Shown here piece by piece: positions 32,887-41,224 of a stretch of 64,000 bases of DNA (position 1 is the stretch's first letter; each line of letters starts with the position of its first letter). A program made the translations under genes and the position numbers. Location: assembly GCF_900101845.1 (NCBI RefSeq), contig NZ_FNAM01000002.1, positions 62,001 to 126,000 on the forward strand, in the 5' to 3' direction. This DNA is from Sporomusa acidovorans. GTDB lineage: Bacteria > Bacillota > Negativicutes > Sporomusales > Sporomusaceae. The notes beneath the pieces were generated by a model that did not search any database, was not told the origin of the DNA, and saw nothing but the letters and a program-made list of their open reading frames with translations.

Positions 32887-33579
32887 CTACTCCCCTACGA
32901 ACTTATAGCCCACTCCCCATACGGTCTTAATATATGTGGGAGCTGATGGCGTGGGCTCAATTTTCTCCCGCAATCGCCGGACATGAACGGTCACCGTGTT
33001 TTCATCGCCTTCGTAATCGCTGTGCCATATTTTATTCAAAAGCTGCATTCTGGTGAAAACCTGCTGAGGATTACTAGCCAGCAGCCAAAGCAATTCGAAT
33101 TCCTTACTGGTGAGATTAACGGCTGTGCCGTTAACTGTAACCTCCCTGGTCCCGGGGTCAATAGAAAGCGATCCATACGTAAGCGCCTGGCTGGCCTGAT
33201 TCATCCGCCAGCCTTGTACCCGGCGGATGACGGCCTGTACCCTGAGTACCAGTTCAATCGGACTAAACGGTTTTGTTAAATAATCATCTACTCCTAGTCT
33301 AAAGCCTACGATCCGGTCCAACTCATCGCCCTTGGCCGATAAAATAATAATTGGAACACCATATTCCGCAGTCAATATTTTACAAACATCCAGGCCATTG
33401 AGTTTGGGCAGCATTAAATCAAGAATTACTAAATCAGGCTGCTCTTTTTTGGCGACAGTCAGCGCATTCTCGCCATCCACAGCCGAGACCACTAAAAAAT
33501 TCTCCCTTTCCAGGCAATGCTTCACAATCTTAACGATTTTCGCATCATCATCGACAACCAAAATTTTCTCGCCCGACAT
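32887..33579 (-). CDS. OmpR-family response regulator
   Basis: A 230-residue regulator with a receiver (ILVVDDDAK, phospho-Asp in LVILDLMLPKLNG, Lys in LTKPF) and a winged-helix DNA-binding domain ending HVRRLREKIE and IKTVWGVGYKF. The ATG at 33579 follows AAGGGG. The kinase stop lies 1 base upstream. OmpR-type regulators bind 6-5-6 direct repeats; such repeats precede ccmA, napG and napD, which makes those promoters candidate targets. That link is inference. Confidence 0.92.
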   Translation of the reverse strand: MSGEKILVVDDDAKIVKIVKHCLERENFLVVSAVDGENALTVAKKEQPDLVILDLMLPKLNGLDVCKILTAEYGVPIIILSAKGDELDRIVGFRLGVDDYLTKPFSPIELVLRVQAVIRRVQGWRMNQASQALTYGSLSIDPGTREVTVNGTAVNLTSKEFELLWLLASNPQQVFTRMQLLNKIWHSDYEGDENTVTVHVRRLREKIEPTPSAPTYIKTVWGVGYKFVGE

Positions 33580-33580
33580 C

Positions 33581-35251
33581 CTAACACCCCTTCGCAATGA
33601 CCGGTAAAACAAAGGTAAACGTACTGCCCCGGCCGACTTCACTTTCCACCCAGATCCGACCTCCGTGCATCTCCACCAGATTGCGGGCCAGGGCCAGCCC
33701 TAGACCACTGCCCGGATACTCCCTGGATTCGGCACTATCAACCTGACGGAACTTATCAAAAATATGTTTTTGATCCTCCCGGCTGATGCCAATACCGGTA
33801 TCTTGTATTTTGACGACAACCGCCGGCAGGTTTTGCTGATCATCCGCCAGAGTGGCCGTAATACGAATGGCCCCGCCGGCAGGCGTAAATTTAATTGCAT
33901 TACCAATTAAATTGCGGAAAATATGCGTGACTTTTTCGCGATCAGCGACAATACCGGGAATATCTGCCGGAATATCAACAGCAAATGCCAGTCCCTTCTT
34001 GCTTAGGAGCGGCGAAATACTATGCCTCAGATGATCCAGCACTTCGCTGATATTAACCTGATTATAGTTCAGTTTTACAAGTCCTGCTTCAATTTTGGAC
34101 ATGTTAAGAATATCATTGATCTGACTGAGTAATTGGTGTCCGCTTTCAAAGATGTCCTGCAAATACTCCCGTTGCAGGCTGCTAAGCGTATCTCCCTCAG
34201 CCAAAAGAATTTCGGCAAATGCAATAATGGCGGTCAGCGGCGTCCGAAGCTCGTGACTCATAACGGCCAGAAATTCAGATTTGAGGCGGTCGGCTTCCGT
34301 CAGTTTGGCATTCATGGCCTGAAGCTTATTGCCTTGCTCTAAGAGCCGCCGATTGGCTTTAGATAAAAGCGCTGTCCGCTCTGCTACTTTTCCCTCAAGA
34401 TTATTGTAAAGCTCATGAAGTTTACTGGCCATCGTATTAAACTCCTCCGCCAAACTGCGCATTTCGTCATAGGTTTGAATCTCTGTGACCTGAGCCGATA
34501 AATTTCCCCGTCCTAATTCCACCACTTTGCTTGTCAACTCACGGATTGGCATAATAATGATATGCTCCATCATTAGATAAGTCAGGCCGATACTCACAAA
34601 GACCATAAACAGGATAAAAACAACCTGGCTGCTGACATTGGTGCGCTGGGCGGCTTCAAAACGCGCCATAGGAAATACAACACTAATACTGCCGGCAAAT
34701 TCGCCTGCGGAGAAACCTTCCTTGTCATAGCCCGAAATATCCTTGACGCCGGCAGGTTTGCCATGGCAGGACAAACAGGATTCGTCATAATATAGCGGCA
34801 CCAAATAGCGGAATACCCGCTTGCCGTCAATCTCATCATAACCCCAGAGTTCTTTGAGGTTTTTATCGGCAGCCAATTGTTTCATGGCTTCGAGTTCAAA
34901 ATTATCGGGAGCATTATAAGGATCGCGCACCTGCGGCCTGATTTGCTTAAATTTATAGCCCGAATAACCATTAAATATTTCACCGATTCCCTTGCCAACG
35001 GCAGCGGGATTCAAATGTTTGAATTCATAACCGCCATTGGCGTTCATGTTAATCGTATCCTGTTTAAGAGCAATAAACGCCCTGGTAGCCACCAACTGCT
35101 GGGCAATAACGGCGGCCTTTTCTTTCATTTCGGACTCGGCCTGGGAGTTATACTGCCGGATATTCCAAAGGAGGTTAATTGACATGAGCACAATGGTAAT
35201 AACGGCAATACCCACCATAAACTTGACAGTAAGACTGTTTTTAAAAACCAT
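33581..35251 (-). CDS. Sensor histidine kinase with DUF3365 heme c domain
   Basis: A 556-residue membrane kinase. An N-terminal helix (about 9-29) precedes an outer DUF3365 domain (about 35-205) with a c-type heme motif CLSCH (159-163). A second helix, HAMP domain and coiled coil lead to the HisKA box VMSHELRTPLTAI and ATPase motifs NLIGNAIKFT, DTGIGIS and GSGLGLAL. A covalently bound outer heme suits sensing of redox state or a gas such as NO or O2. The partner regulator follows directly. Confidence 0.9.
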   Translation of the reverse strand: MVFKNSLTVKFMVGIAVITIVLMSINLLWNIRQYNSQAESEMKEKAAVIAQQLVATRAFIALKQDTINMNANGGYEFKHLNPAAVGKGIGEIFNGYSGYKFKQIRPQVRDPYNAPDNFELEAMKQLAADKNLKELWGYDEIDGKRVFRYLVPLYYDESCLSCHGKPAGVKDISGYDKEGFSAGEFAGSISVVFPMARFEAAQRTNVSSQVVFILFMVFVSIGLTYLMMEHIIIMPIRELTSKVVELGRGNLSAQVTEIQTYDEMRSLAEEFNTMASKLHELYNNLEGKVAERTALLSKANRRLLEQGNKLQAMNAKLTEADRLKSEFLAVMSHELRTPLTAIIAFAEILLAEGDTLSSLQREYLQDIFESGHQLLSQINDILNMSKIEAGLVKLNYNQVNISEVLDHLRHSISPLLSKKGLAFAVDIPADIPGIVADREKVTHIFRNLIGNAIKFTPAGGAIRITATLADDQQNLPAVVVKIQDTGIGISREDQKHIFDKFRQVDSAESREYPGSGLGLALARNLVEMHGGRIWVESEVGRGSTFTFVLPVIAKGC

Positions 35252-35334
35252 AATTCTACTCCCAATTCAAATACCACTTTCCGAGAATATTCTGTTAAAA
35301 GTGATAAATTCCTCTATCAGCAGTACAAAACAAC

Positions 35335-35368
35335 AGGCAAGAGCCAATCCGTTTATGGGCTCTTGCCT
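35335..35368 (-). terminator. Hairpin terminator after the asr-HD genes
   Basis: Eleven-base arms AGGCAAGAGCC and its complement (35335-35345, 35358-35368) flank a 12-base loop. On the minus strand a T-rich stretch follows. It separates the asr-HD unit from the kinase gene. Confidence 0.7.
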
Positions 35369-35435
35369 ATGATTTCGCTTAAGATGATCCTCAATCCATA
35401 GCCATTGCTATAGTATCCAATAAAGATTTTCTCTG

Positions 35436-35939
35436 CTATGCAAGGTACGTCCTGTTGGCAATATCAATGCCGGCAGCAGTTTTAAAGTGTTTGGCTATGA
35501 TTCTTTTTACTCTGTCTTTATCCTTGGCCCATCCTTCCTCAGCGATATTCACCAATAAATCGGCTTCCCAGATAATTTGAAAATCCAGTCCGTCATTTTT
35601 CTCCGCGGTATGATGTCCGCCAATGATGTAACAAACCCGCTCCCTAATCTCAGCCGGTTCCTGGTATTTTTTCATCATTTGCGCGGCGACCCCCGGACCC
35701 TCCAGCTCCTGGTAGCGCGGCTGGGCCGAGCCATATTTGATTTCCGCATTTTTGATGCCAATGTCATGCAAGATGGCGGCAATTGTCACGATCTTCCGGT
35801 CACAGTCGGTTAACGGCTGTTCGCTCATTATTTTTTCCGCATAGGCCAATACCTTCAAAGCATGCGCTATTCTTCTGGCGTCTTGGCCAAAATACCCTTT
35901 AAGTTCATGAATATAGTCTTGCTGATAACCTGCCGGCAT
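35436..35939 (-). CDS. HD-domain phosphohydrolase-like protein
   Basis: A 167-residue HD-domain protein. Metal-ligand motifs are HALKVLAYAE, ILHDIG and GGHHTAEK, with a late Asp in WEADLLVNI. The ATG at 35939 follows AAGGAG; longer frames run into asrC. The gene lies 37 bases after asrC and probably in its transcript. The substrate is not known; HD proteins of this size hydrolyse small phosphomonoesters or nucleotides. Confidence 0.8.
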   Translation of the reverse strand: MPAGYQQDYIHELKGYFGQDARRIAHALKVLAYAEKIMSEQPLTDCDRKIVTIAAILHDIGIKNAEIKYGSAQPRYQELEGPGVAAQMMKKYQEPAEIRERVCYIIGGHHTAEKNDGLDFQIIWEADLLVNIAEEGWAKDKDRVKRIIAKHFKTAAGIDIANRTYLA

Positions 35940-35976
35940 TTTTTCACGCTCCTTATCTTCTAAAATTTTTGTAAGG

Positions 35977-36939
35977 CTAGTAGGTGACACCTTGCCAGTA
36001 AAGCGGTGTATACACTTCAGCCTGTACAGGCAGTTCAACATCCTGCAATGCCCATTTCTTAAATTCCTCAAAGCCGGTCCGGTCCACAATATAACCAATA
36101 TGCTCTTTGCCGCCGGGAGCAGACCGATCAATATATTTTTCCACATAGGCATACGTATTGCCAATAATTTTTATGATACTGGCCTCATCCGCCCATTTGA
36201 TAAAATCTTCGCCTAAACGGGGATTTTTCTTTCCTGTTCTGCCGAACAGGGTTAACCGGTAATATTTTTCATGACTGCGCGTCCAGGCGCCTGTCGGGCA
36301 ATGCAAAACGCATTCTCCGCAGCCGATGCATTTCCCGGCATCCTTGACAACCTTATAATTGACCGTGCCTAGCGCGCCAACCGATTTTTTGCTGCACGCT
36401 TTCACACAGGCGCCGCAACTGACACAACGCTCTTTGTCATACTGTGGCATGGTCATCCCCATAATGCCGAAATCATGCATTCTGACTTTGGCACAGTCAT
36501 TCGGACAACCGGTAAGGGCCACCTTAACATGCAAGTCATTAGGGAAAATCGCTTTTTCAATCCTTTGGGCAAAACCGGACGTATCATAGCAGGCATACGG
36601 GCAAACCTGATTTCCCACACAGGCCGTAATGTTTCTAGTACCGGCAGCGGGATAACCCTGACCGGAAACCTTTTGGTTGATACCCAGGCCGTCAATAATT
36701 GGCTGCAACATTTCATTCACTTTGGGAATATCCGCAAACCGGATGCCCGGAATCTCAAAGCCCTGCCTGGTTGTCATGTGAACAAGGCCATTGCCGTAAA
36801 TTTCAGCAATATCCTGAATCATTCCCAGATATTTTGCCTCAAGGTGCCCGCCGGGAACACGGACTCTGGAAGCGGTCAAGCCTCTGTGCTTTGTCACCCG
36901 AAACGCGTTTTTCTTCAGCTTTTTCGTGTTGATATCCAT
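35977..36939 (-). CDS. asrC: Anaerobic sulfite reductase subunit C
   Basis: A 320-residue siroheme sulfite reductase subunit. It has the nitrite/sulfite reductase cysteines in ACVGNQVCPYAC and TGCPNDCAKVRMHD, and two inserted [4Fe-4S] ferredoxin motifs, CVSCGACVKAC and CIGCGECVLHC. It catalyses reduction of sulfite to sulfide using electrons from AsrAB. asrB ends 17 bases upstream. Confidence 0.93.
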   Translation of the reverse strand: MDINTKKLKKNAFRVTKHRGLTASRVRVPGGHLEAKYLGMIQDIAEIYGNGLVHMTTRQGFEIPGIRFADIPKVNEMLQPIIDGLGINQKVSGQGYPAAGTRNITACVGNQVCPYACYDTSGFAQRIEKAIFPNDLHVKVALTGCPNDCAKVRMHDFGIMGMTMPQYDKERCVSCGACVKACSKKSVGALGTVNYKVVKDAGKCIGCGECVLHCPTGAWTRSHEKYYRLTLFGRTGKKNPRLGEDFIKWADEASIIKIIGNTYAYVEKYIDRSAPGGKEHIGYIVDRTGFEEFKKWALQDVELPVQAEVYTPLYWQGVTY

Positions 36940-36956
36940 GTAAATCCCCCCCTGCT

Positions 36957-37751
36957 CTAGTCAATCAACTGACAACCTTTTTTATAGTTGAATACAGGCC
37001 CGTCCAGGCAAACATACGTATCGTCAATTTTACAATGACCGCATTTGCCGATACCACAGCACATTTTCCGTTCCAGCGAGATCCACATGTTTTCCTCCTG
37101 AAACCCTCGTTTAAGCAGTTCCTGGGTAGCAAACTTCATCATCAGGGGAGGCCCGACCACAATAGCGGCCGCCTCTTCAATCTTGTTCAGCTTTAGCTGC
37201 GGAATATACTGGGTAACCAAACCTGTGCGGCAGGCACTCCCCTCCGCCGCACAATCAACCGTCAAAATGACATTCAGCCGCTGTTGCCACCGGTCAAAAT
37301 CCTCAAGAAACAAAATATCCCGCGGTGTCTTAAAACCCGCAACCAGAGTCATTCCTTTGGTTTCATCCCTATGGCCGGCAAAATAGTCTATTACCCCCTT
37401 TACCGGGGAAAGGCCTGTGCCACCGGCAACCACGACGAGCTCTTTTCCCTGGTAGTTGCCGATATCAAAGCCATTGCCGTACGGACCGCGCATAAACAGT
37501 TTATCCCCGACAAAGTGCTCGAAAATTTCGTTGGTCACCTTACCCACCCGGCGGATGGTCAAATCAACCGTCCCGTTGCCGATTCCGCTGACCGAAATCG
37601 GTGCTTCACCATATTTGGGAAGCGAAACCTCAAAAAACTGTCCGGGTTTTACGTCTCCCGCAAAAGTAAGCCGAAAGGTATATTCAATATCTGTATGCTT
37701 AATAACTTCCTTAATTTCAGTCAGAAACGGCAAATACTCATTTGCCAGCAT
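36957..37751 (-). CDS. asrB: Anaerobic sulfite reductase subunit B
   Basis: A 264-residue FAD/NAD-binding reductase of the ferredoxin-NADP reductase fold, with RLTFAGDVKPGQFFEVSLP, a nucleotide-binding VVAGGTGLSP and a C-terminal [2Fe-2S] motif CCGIGKCGHC. It oxidises NADH and feeds AsrA/AsrC. The ATG at 37751 overlaps the asrA end by 14 bases; a 106-residue extension read from the asrA region in another frame is rejected. Confidence 0.93.
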   Translation of the reverse strand: MLANEYLPFLTEIKEVIKHTDIEYTFRLTFAGDVKPGQFFEVSLPKYGEAPISVSGIGNGTVDLTIRRVGKVTNEIFEHFVGDKLFMRGPYGNGFDIGNYQGKELVVVAGGTGLSPVKGVIDYFAGHRDETKGMTLVAGFKTPRDILFLEDFDRWQQRLNVILTVDCAAEGSACRTGLVTQYIPQLKLNKIEEAAAIVVGPPLMMKFATQELLKRGFQEENMWISLERKMCCGIGKCGHCKIDDTYVCLDGPVFNYKKGCQLID

Positions 37752-38760
37752 TGCCGGACACCTCCTTACAGGCAGCAGTAAGCTTGTTGACGGCGGCAGT
37801 AAAGGATATATATTCCGGACAGATATCATCACAGCGTCCGCAGCCGACACACATAGGATAGCCATTGCGTTTTTTGTAGTCATACACCTTATGCAGCACC
37901 TTGAAACGCATTCGCTGGCCGTTTTTTTGCCGGTAACTGCCGCCGCCCGCGACATCCGTAAAACCGTCCACCATGCAGGATGCCCATACCCGGCGCCGTT
38001 CGCCGACTTTGCCGTTATCGGTATAGAATATATCCTGCATGGTAAAGCAGGTGCAGGTAGGACAAACAAAATTGCAGCGGCCGCAGTTGATGCAGCGGCT
38101 ATCGTATTCGTCCCAGATGGTCGAGTAAAGAATAGCCGGCGTCAGCTGATCAGGCAGCTGGACATGCTTGGTATTTTCCGTTACATAAGCGGGAGTTACC
38201 GCCGCTGCCTCCAGGCTGCGGGCGGCAAAGGTCGCTTCCCACGCAGCAGTGCGATTGTCCACATAGACCCTGCCGTCTTTAAGTTCCAGGTAGGCATCAT
38301 ACGTATCGCTCCGGTTTGTCCCCATATCGACGCAGAAACAATTATCAAAGGAATGCCGGCAGCCTATCAGCAAAAATTTTACTCTGTCCCGCAGCTGTTG
38401 ATAATAGTAATCCCTGCCGCCGTTTTCCAGGTAAATGGCATCCAGCCGTTTCACCGCCTGCAAGTCACAGCTGCGCAGCAAAATAACGGCTCCTTTTTTC
38501 GGCAGATCGGCTTCTTTTATATGATCTTCCGTAAAGAAAAACAATGTTTGCGATAAGGGCAGCAGTACTTCTTTCCAGGAAAACTCCGCTTTGCGGTCAA
38601 AAACGACCTCATCAATTGTCTGAATTTCTCCGTAGCGGATACGGTCCGTATCGGAAAAACTGCCCCCATCTTTGAATACTTTCGGAGCATAAACCGTATA
38701 TTCGCGGGACAACTCCTGCAATACCTGGTCAAACCCTGCCTTATCCAAGCAATACCCCAT
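37738..38760 (-). CDS. asrA: Anaerobic sulfite reductase subunit A
   Basis: A 340-residue iron-sulfur protein with two [4Fe-4S] motifs, CINCGRCNFVCPTC and CVGCGRCDDICPEY, typical of AsrA. It carries electrons between AsrB and AsrC. The ATG at 38760 follows AGGAGAGG. A Crp/Fnr regulator gene ends in a terminator 138 bases upstream, so asr has its own promoter in 38761-38897. Confidence 0.93.
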   Translation of the reverse strand: MGYCLDKAGFDQVLQELSREYTVYAPKVFKDGGSFSDTDRIRYGEIQTIDEVVFDRKAEFSWKEVLLPLSQTLFFFTEDHIKEADLPKKGAVILLRSCDLQAVKRLDAIYLENGGRDYYYQQLRDRVKFLLIGCRHSFDNCFCVDMGTNRSDTYDAYLELKDGRVYVDNRTAAWEATFAARSLEAAAVTPAYVTENTKHVQLPDQLTPAILYSTIWDEYDSRCINCGRCNFVCPTCTCFTMQDIFYTDNGKVGERRRVWASCMVDGFTDVAGGGSYRQKNGQRMRFKVLHKVYDYKKRNGYPMCVGCGRCDDICPEYISFTAAVNKLTAACKEVSGNAGK

Positions 38761-38897
38761 GCTTACACCTCTCCTTTTTACTTGATATATAGAGGTTACT
38801 AACCCCATGCCTGAAAGAAAATCTTTATTGGAATTCCTATAGTACAAAACGGTTGCCAGATTTGTGTATTTTTTAACCATTGTATTACAAAAGCAAA

Positions 38898-38926
38898 AAA
38901 GCCGCTGTGATGGAAATCACGGCAGC
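38898..38926 (-). terminator. Intrinsic terminator overlapping the Crp/Fnr stop codon
   Basis: Eleven-base arms (38901-38911, 38916-38926) with two G-T pairs flank GGAA, followed by TTTTTT on the minus strand. The TGA stop (38919-38917) lies within the right arm. Confidence 0.8.
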
Positions 38927-39624
38927 TTAAAATAGGCTGAAAGTTTATCACGGTCAGGAATCAGGATATGGCCGTCATCGATTTGAATGAGACTTTTCCC
39001 GGCCAGAGCTTTTAACTGGCGCGAAACGGTTTCACGCCTGGAACCCAGCATCTCCGCCAGGTAGGTAATACTTACATCCACATTGATCTTAGTGCCTTGT
39101 TCGCAGGCAGTCCCGTAATCCCTGGACAGCTTCCACAGTTTGGCGGCAACGCGCTTGTCGCCGCGTACGGAATTGGGCGTGTTTTTTAATTGACGGTAAA
39201 GGCGCCTCACTTTCATGGCCAGCGAATCCAAAACGCCCTTAGTCAGGGCAAAATCCTGTTCCATGACCTGCAGAAAATCCGCCCGGTCAAAACAAAGAAT
39301 TTCCGCATCCTCAAATACTTCGCAATTCATGGAGTCGGTATTGCCTTGCAAAATCACTTCATTAATCATTTTCCCCTTGTCCAACATGAAGATAACCTTT
39401 TTCTCGCCCTGCGAGTCAATAGTATAGAGGGTGACAAGCCCGCTAATCACAATATACAGCATCGTAACCGGTTCCCTGGCCAAAAATAAATGCTCTCCTT
39501 TGGTCAAATGGCGCAGCGAGCCAACAGAGGCCAATGTCTTGCGTGAATCAGGGCTTGCCTGTTGAAATACCGCAACAAGTGAACACGCTTCCCTGTTATT
39601 TACTTTCATTTGAATCACCATCAA
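38917..39624 (-). CDS. Crp/Fnr-family transcription regulator
   Basis: A 235-residue regulator. A cyclic-nucleotide-binding-like beta-barrel (about 20-130) is followed by the dimer helix and a winged HTH (ITYLAEMLGSRRETVSRQLKAL). The N-terminal cysteine cluster of true FNR is missing (cysteines only at about 14, 100, 110 and 174), so oxygen sensing by an FNR-type [4Fe-4S] cluster is unlikely. The start is unsure: 39624 is TTG, with ATG codons at 39621 and 39609 and no strong ribosome site. It lies upstream of asrABC and may control it. Confidence 0.85.
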   Translation of the reverse strand: MMVIQMKVNNREACSLVAVFQQASPDSRKTLASVGSLRHLTKGEHLFLAREPVTMLYIVISGLVTLYTIDSQGEKKVIFMLDKGKMINEVILQGNTDSMNCEVFEDAEILCFDRADFLQVMEQDFALTKGVLDSLAMKVRRLYRQLKNTPNSVRGDKRVAAKLWKLSRDYGTACEQGTKINVDVSITYLAEMLGSRRETVSRQLKALAGKSLIQIDDGHILIPDRDKLSAYFKLP

Positions 39625-39629
39625 TCAGT

Positions 39630-39665
39630 TTGCAGGCGCAGGCGGGTGGTGTATTGTGCCTGCAA
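39630..39665 (-). terminator. Hairpin between namZ and the Crp/Fnr gene
   Basis: Eleven-base arms TTGCAGGCGCA and TGTGCCTGCAA (39630-39640, 39655-39665) flank a 14-base loop. It lies 5 bases past the namZ stop. No T run follows, so termination is uncertain. Confidence 0.45.
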
Positions 39666-39670
39666 AATCT

Positions 39671-40915
39671 TCAGTGCGTTGGATATAGATAATACGCCTT
39701 GGACATCTCTTTAAACTGTTTGGCCTCCTGGTCCCAATCGGCCAGTAGCTCAGCCAGCGTTTGCCGGCCAAGCCGCAAGCCGTCATCGCCGGTAATCAAA
39801 TCAATCATGGGTGCGCCTTTCCCGTTAAAGTTGTAGGCGAACTGCCCGTCGCTCAGTTCCTGTACGGTAAATAGCAAGCTTAAGCCTGTGCGCACAGGCC
39901 GAAAGGCCTTGCGGTCAGTGATATGCAGTTGCACGCCATTACACGTCTCACCGGCAAAATTGCCGAAACGGGGAAGATAGTGCGCCGGACGAAATACTAC
40001 GCCCGGAAGCTTCATGGCATTCATGCGATTAGCCAGATTTTCCGCATCAAGCCAGGGAGCGCCGACAAAATCAAAGGGCCTGGTCGTCCCCACACCTTCA
40101 GAAATATTTGTCCCGCCAAAAATGCCGGTTCCAGGATAGACCAGGGCCGTATCCGGTGTGGGAATATTGGGCGAAGTCATCACCCAGGGCAGTCCTGTTT
40201 CATCAAAATACAGGTCACGGTGCCAGCCCTTCATCTTGATAACCACCAAATCACAGCCGATGCCGAATTCCTTGTTAAATAAGCCGGCCAGTTCGCCAAC
40301 CGTCATGCCGTGCCGGATGGGAATGGGGTACAGCCCGATAAACGATTCAAAGCCGGGTTTAATCAGGCCGCCTTCCACTTCCATGCCTCCCACCGGATTG
40401 GGGCGGTCAAAAACCACGAAGGTCTTGCCATTTTCTTTGGCGGCTTGCATCGCATAAGCCATGGTATAGATATAGGTATACGCCCGGGCGCCGACATCCT
40501 GGATGTCAAAAGCCAGGATATCCAGGTTTTCCAGCATATCCGACGTCGGTTTTTTCGTAGCACCATACAGGCTGTAGACCGGCAGCCCGGTCTTGCCGTC
40601 GGTTTGACCGCTCACTTTATCACCGGCGGGGACTGCCCCGCGAATACCGTGTTCCGGGGAAAACAGGACGACAAGCTGGGTTTTAGCCTGCAAGACATCA
40701 ATCGAACTTTGAAACTGACTGTTCATGCCGGTGGCATTGGTGATAAGCCCCACACGTTTACCGGCAAAAATGTTTAGGTGCTCATCAATCTGATCAATAC
40801 CCAATTTTACCTTTTGCTTGTCGCGATCGGTAGAATTGGCACAGCCGGTGGCAACCCCGCCAAGCAATACTGCCATCACGAACATGATTACAAAGCCAAA
40901 ATATTTGGTCTTCAA
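39671..40915 (-). CDS. namZ: NamZ-type exo-beta-N-acetylmuramidase (DUF1343) lipoprotein
   Basis: A 414-residue protein with a lipoprotein signal (VATGCAN). The DUF1343/NamZ hallmarks are visible: GLITNATG, LFSPEHGIRG, FDIQDVGARAYTYIYTM, FDRPNPVGG, and EGVGTTRPFDFVGAPW. NamZ releases terminal MurNAc from peptidoglycan glycans. It is the last gene of a cluster with AnmK, MurQ and a PTS, so it can supply MurNAc outside the cytoplasmic membrane. Confidence 0.9.
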   Translation of the reverse strand: MKTKYFGFVIMFVMAVLLGGVATGCANSTDRDKQKVKLGIDQIDEHLNIFAGKRVGLITNATGMNSQFQSSIDVLQAKTQLVVLFSPEHGIRGAVPAGDKVSGQTDGKTGLPVYSLYGATKKPTSDMLENLDILAFDIQDVGARAYTYIYTMAYAMQAAKENGKTFVVFDRPNPVGGMEVEGGLIKPGFESFIGLYPIPIRHGMTVGELAGLFNKEFGIGCDLVVIKMKGWHRDLYFDETGLPWVMTSPNIPTPDTALVYPGTGIFGGTNISEGVGTTRPFDFVGAPWLDAENLANRMNAMKLPGVVFRPAHYLPRFGNFAGETCNGVQLHITDRKAFRPVRTGLSLLFTVQELSDGQFAYNFNGKGAPMIDLITGDDGLRLGRQTLAELLADWDQEAKQFKEMSKAYYLYPTH

Positions 40916-40947
40916 CTGCTTTCCTCCCTGTCGCGTCTGTTTGTTGA

Positions 40948-41214
40948 CTATTTTTCCCCCAGCCCAGAATGGATCAGGGCCACCATCGCGTCCAATGCCT
41001 GATCCTCGCCGTCGCCATTTACCCTGACGACAATTTGATCACCCTGCTTGATGGCCGCACTCATAATGGCCAGAATGCTCTTGGCATTAAAGGTCTTATT
41101 ATCTTTGACCAATGCCACTTCACAGGCAAACTCGCCGGCGGTTTTGACCAGCAGGGCGGCAGGCCGTGCGTGTAAGCCCACTTTATTTACTACAGTTACA
41201 GTTTGTTCCAGCAT
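40948..41214 (-). CDS. HPr family phosphocarrier
   Basis: An 88-residue HPr with the phosphorylatable His15 (KVGLHARPAA) and the regulatory Ser46 (NAKSILAIMS), both at canonical positions. It lies between anmK and namZ, 10 bases past the anmK stop region, so it is produced with the PTS components of the same cluster. It could serve as a dedicated or general HPr; another ptsH elsewhere in the genome cannot be excluded. Confidence 0.92.
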   Translation of the reverse strand: MLEQTVTVVNKVGLHARPAALLVKTAGEFACEVALVKDNKTFNAKSILAIMSAAIKQGDQIVVRVNGDGEDQALDAMVALIHSGLGEK

Positions 41215-41224
41215 GCTTGTCTCC

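Noticed and set aside
37752-38069. N-terminal extension of asrB read from within asrA
   Set aside because: The extension is an out-of-frame reading of asrA with no similarity to reductases; the ATG at 37751 gives the normal AsrB length.
37456-38556. 366-codon open frame on the plus strand
   Set aside because: It is wholly antisense to asrB and asrA, whose Fe-S motifs are unmistakable.
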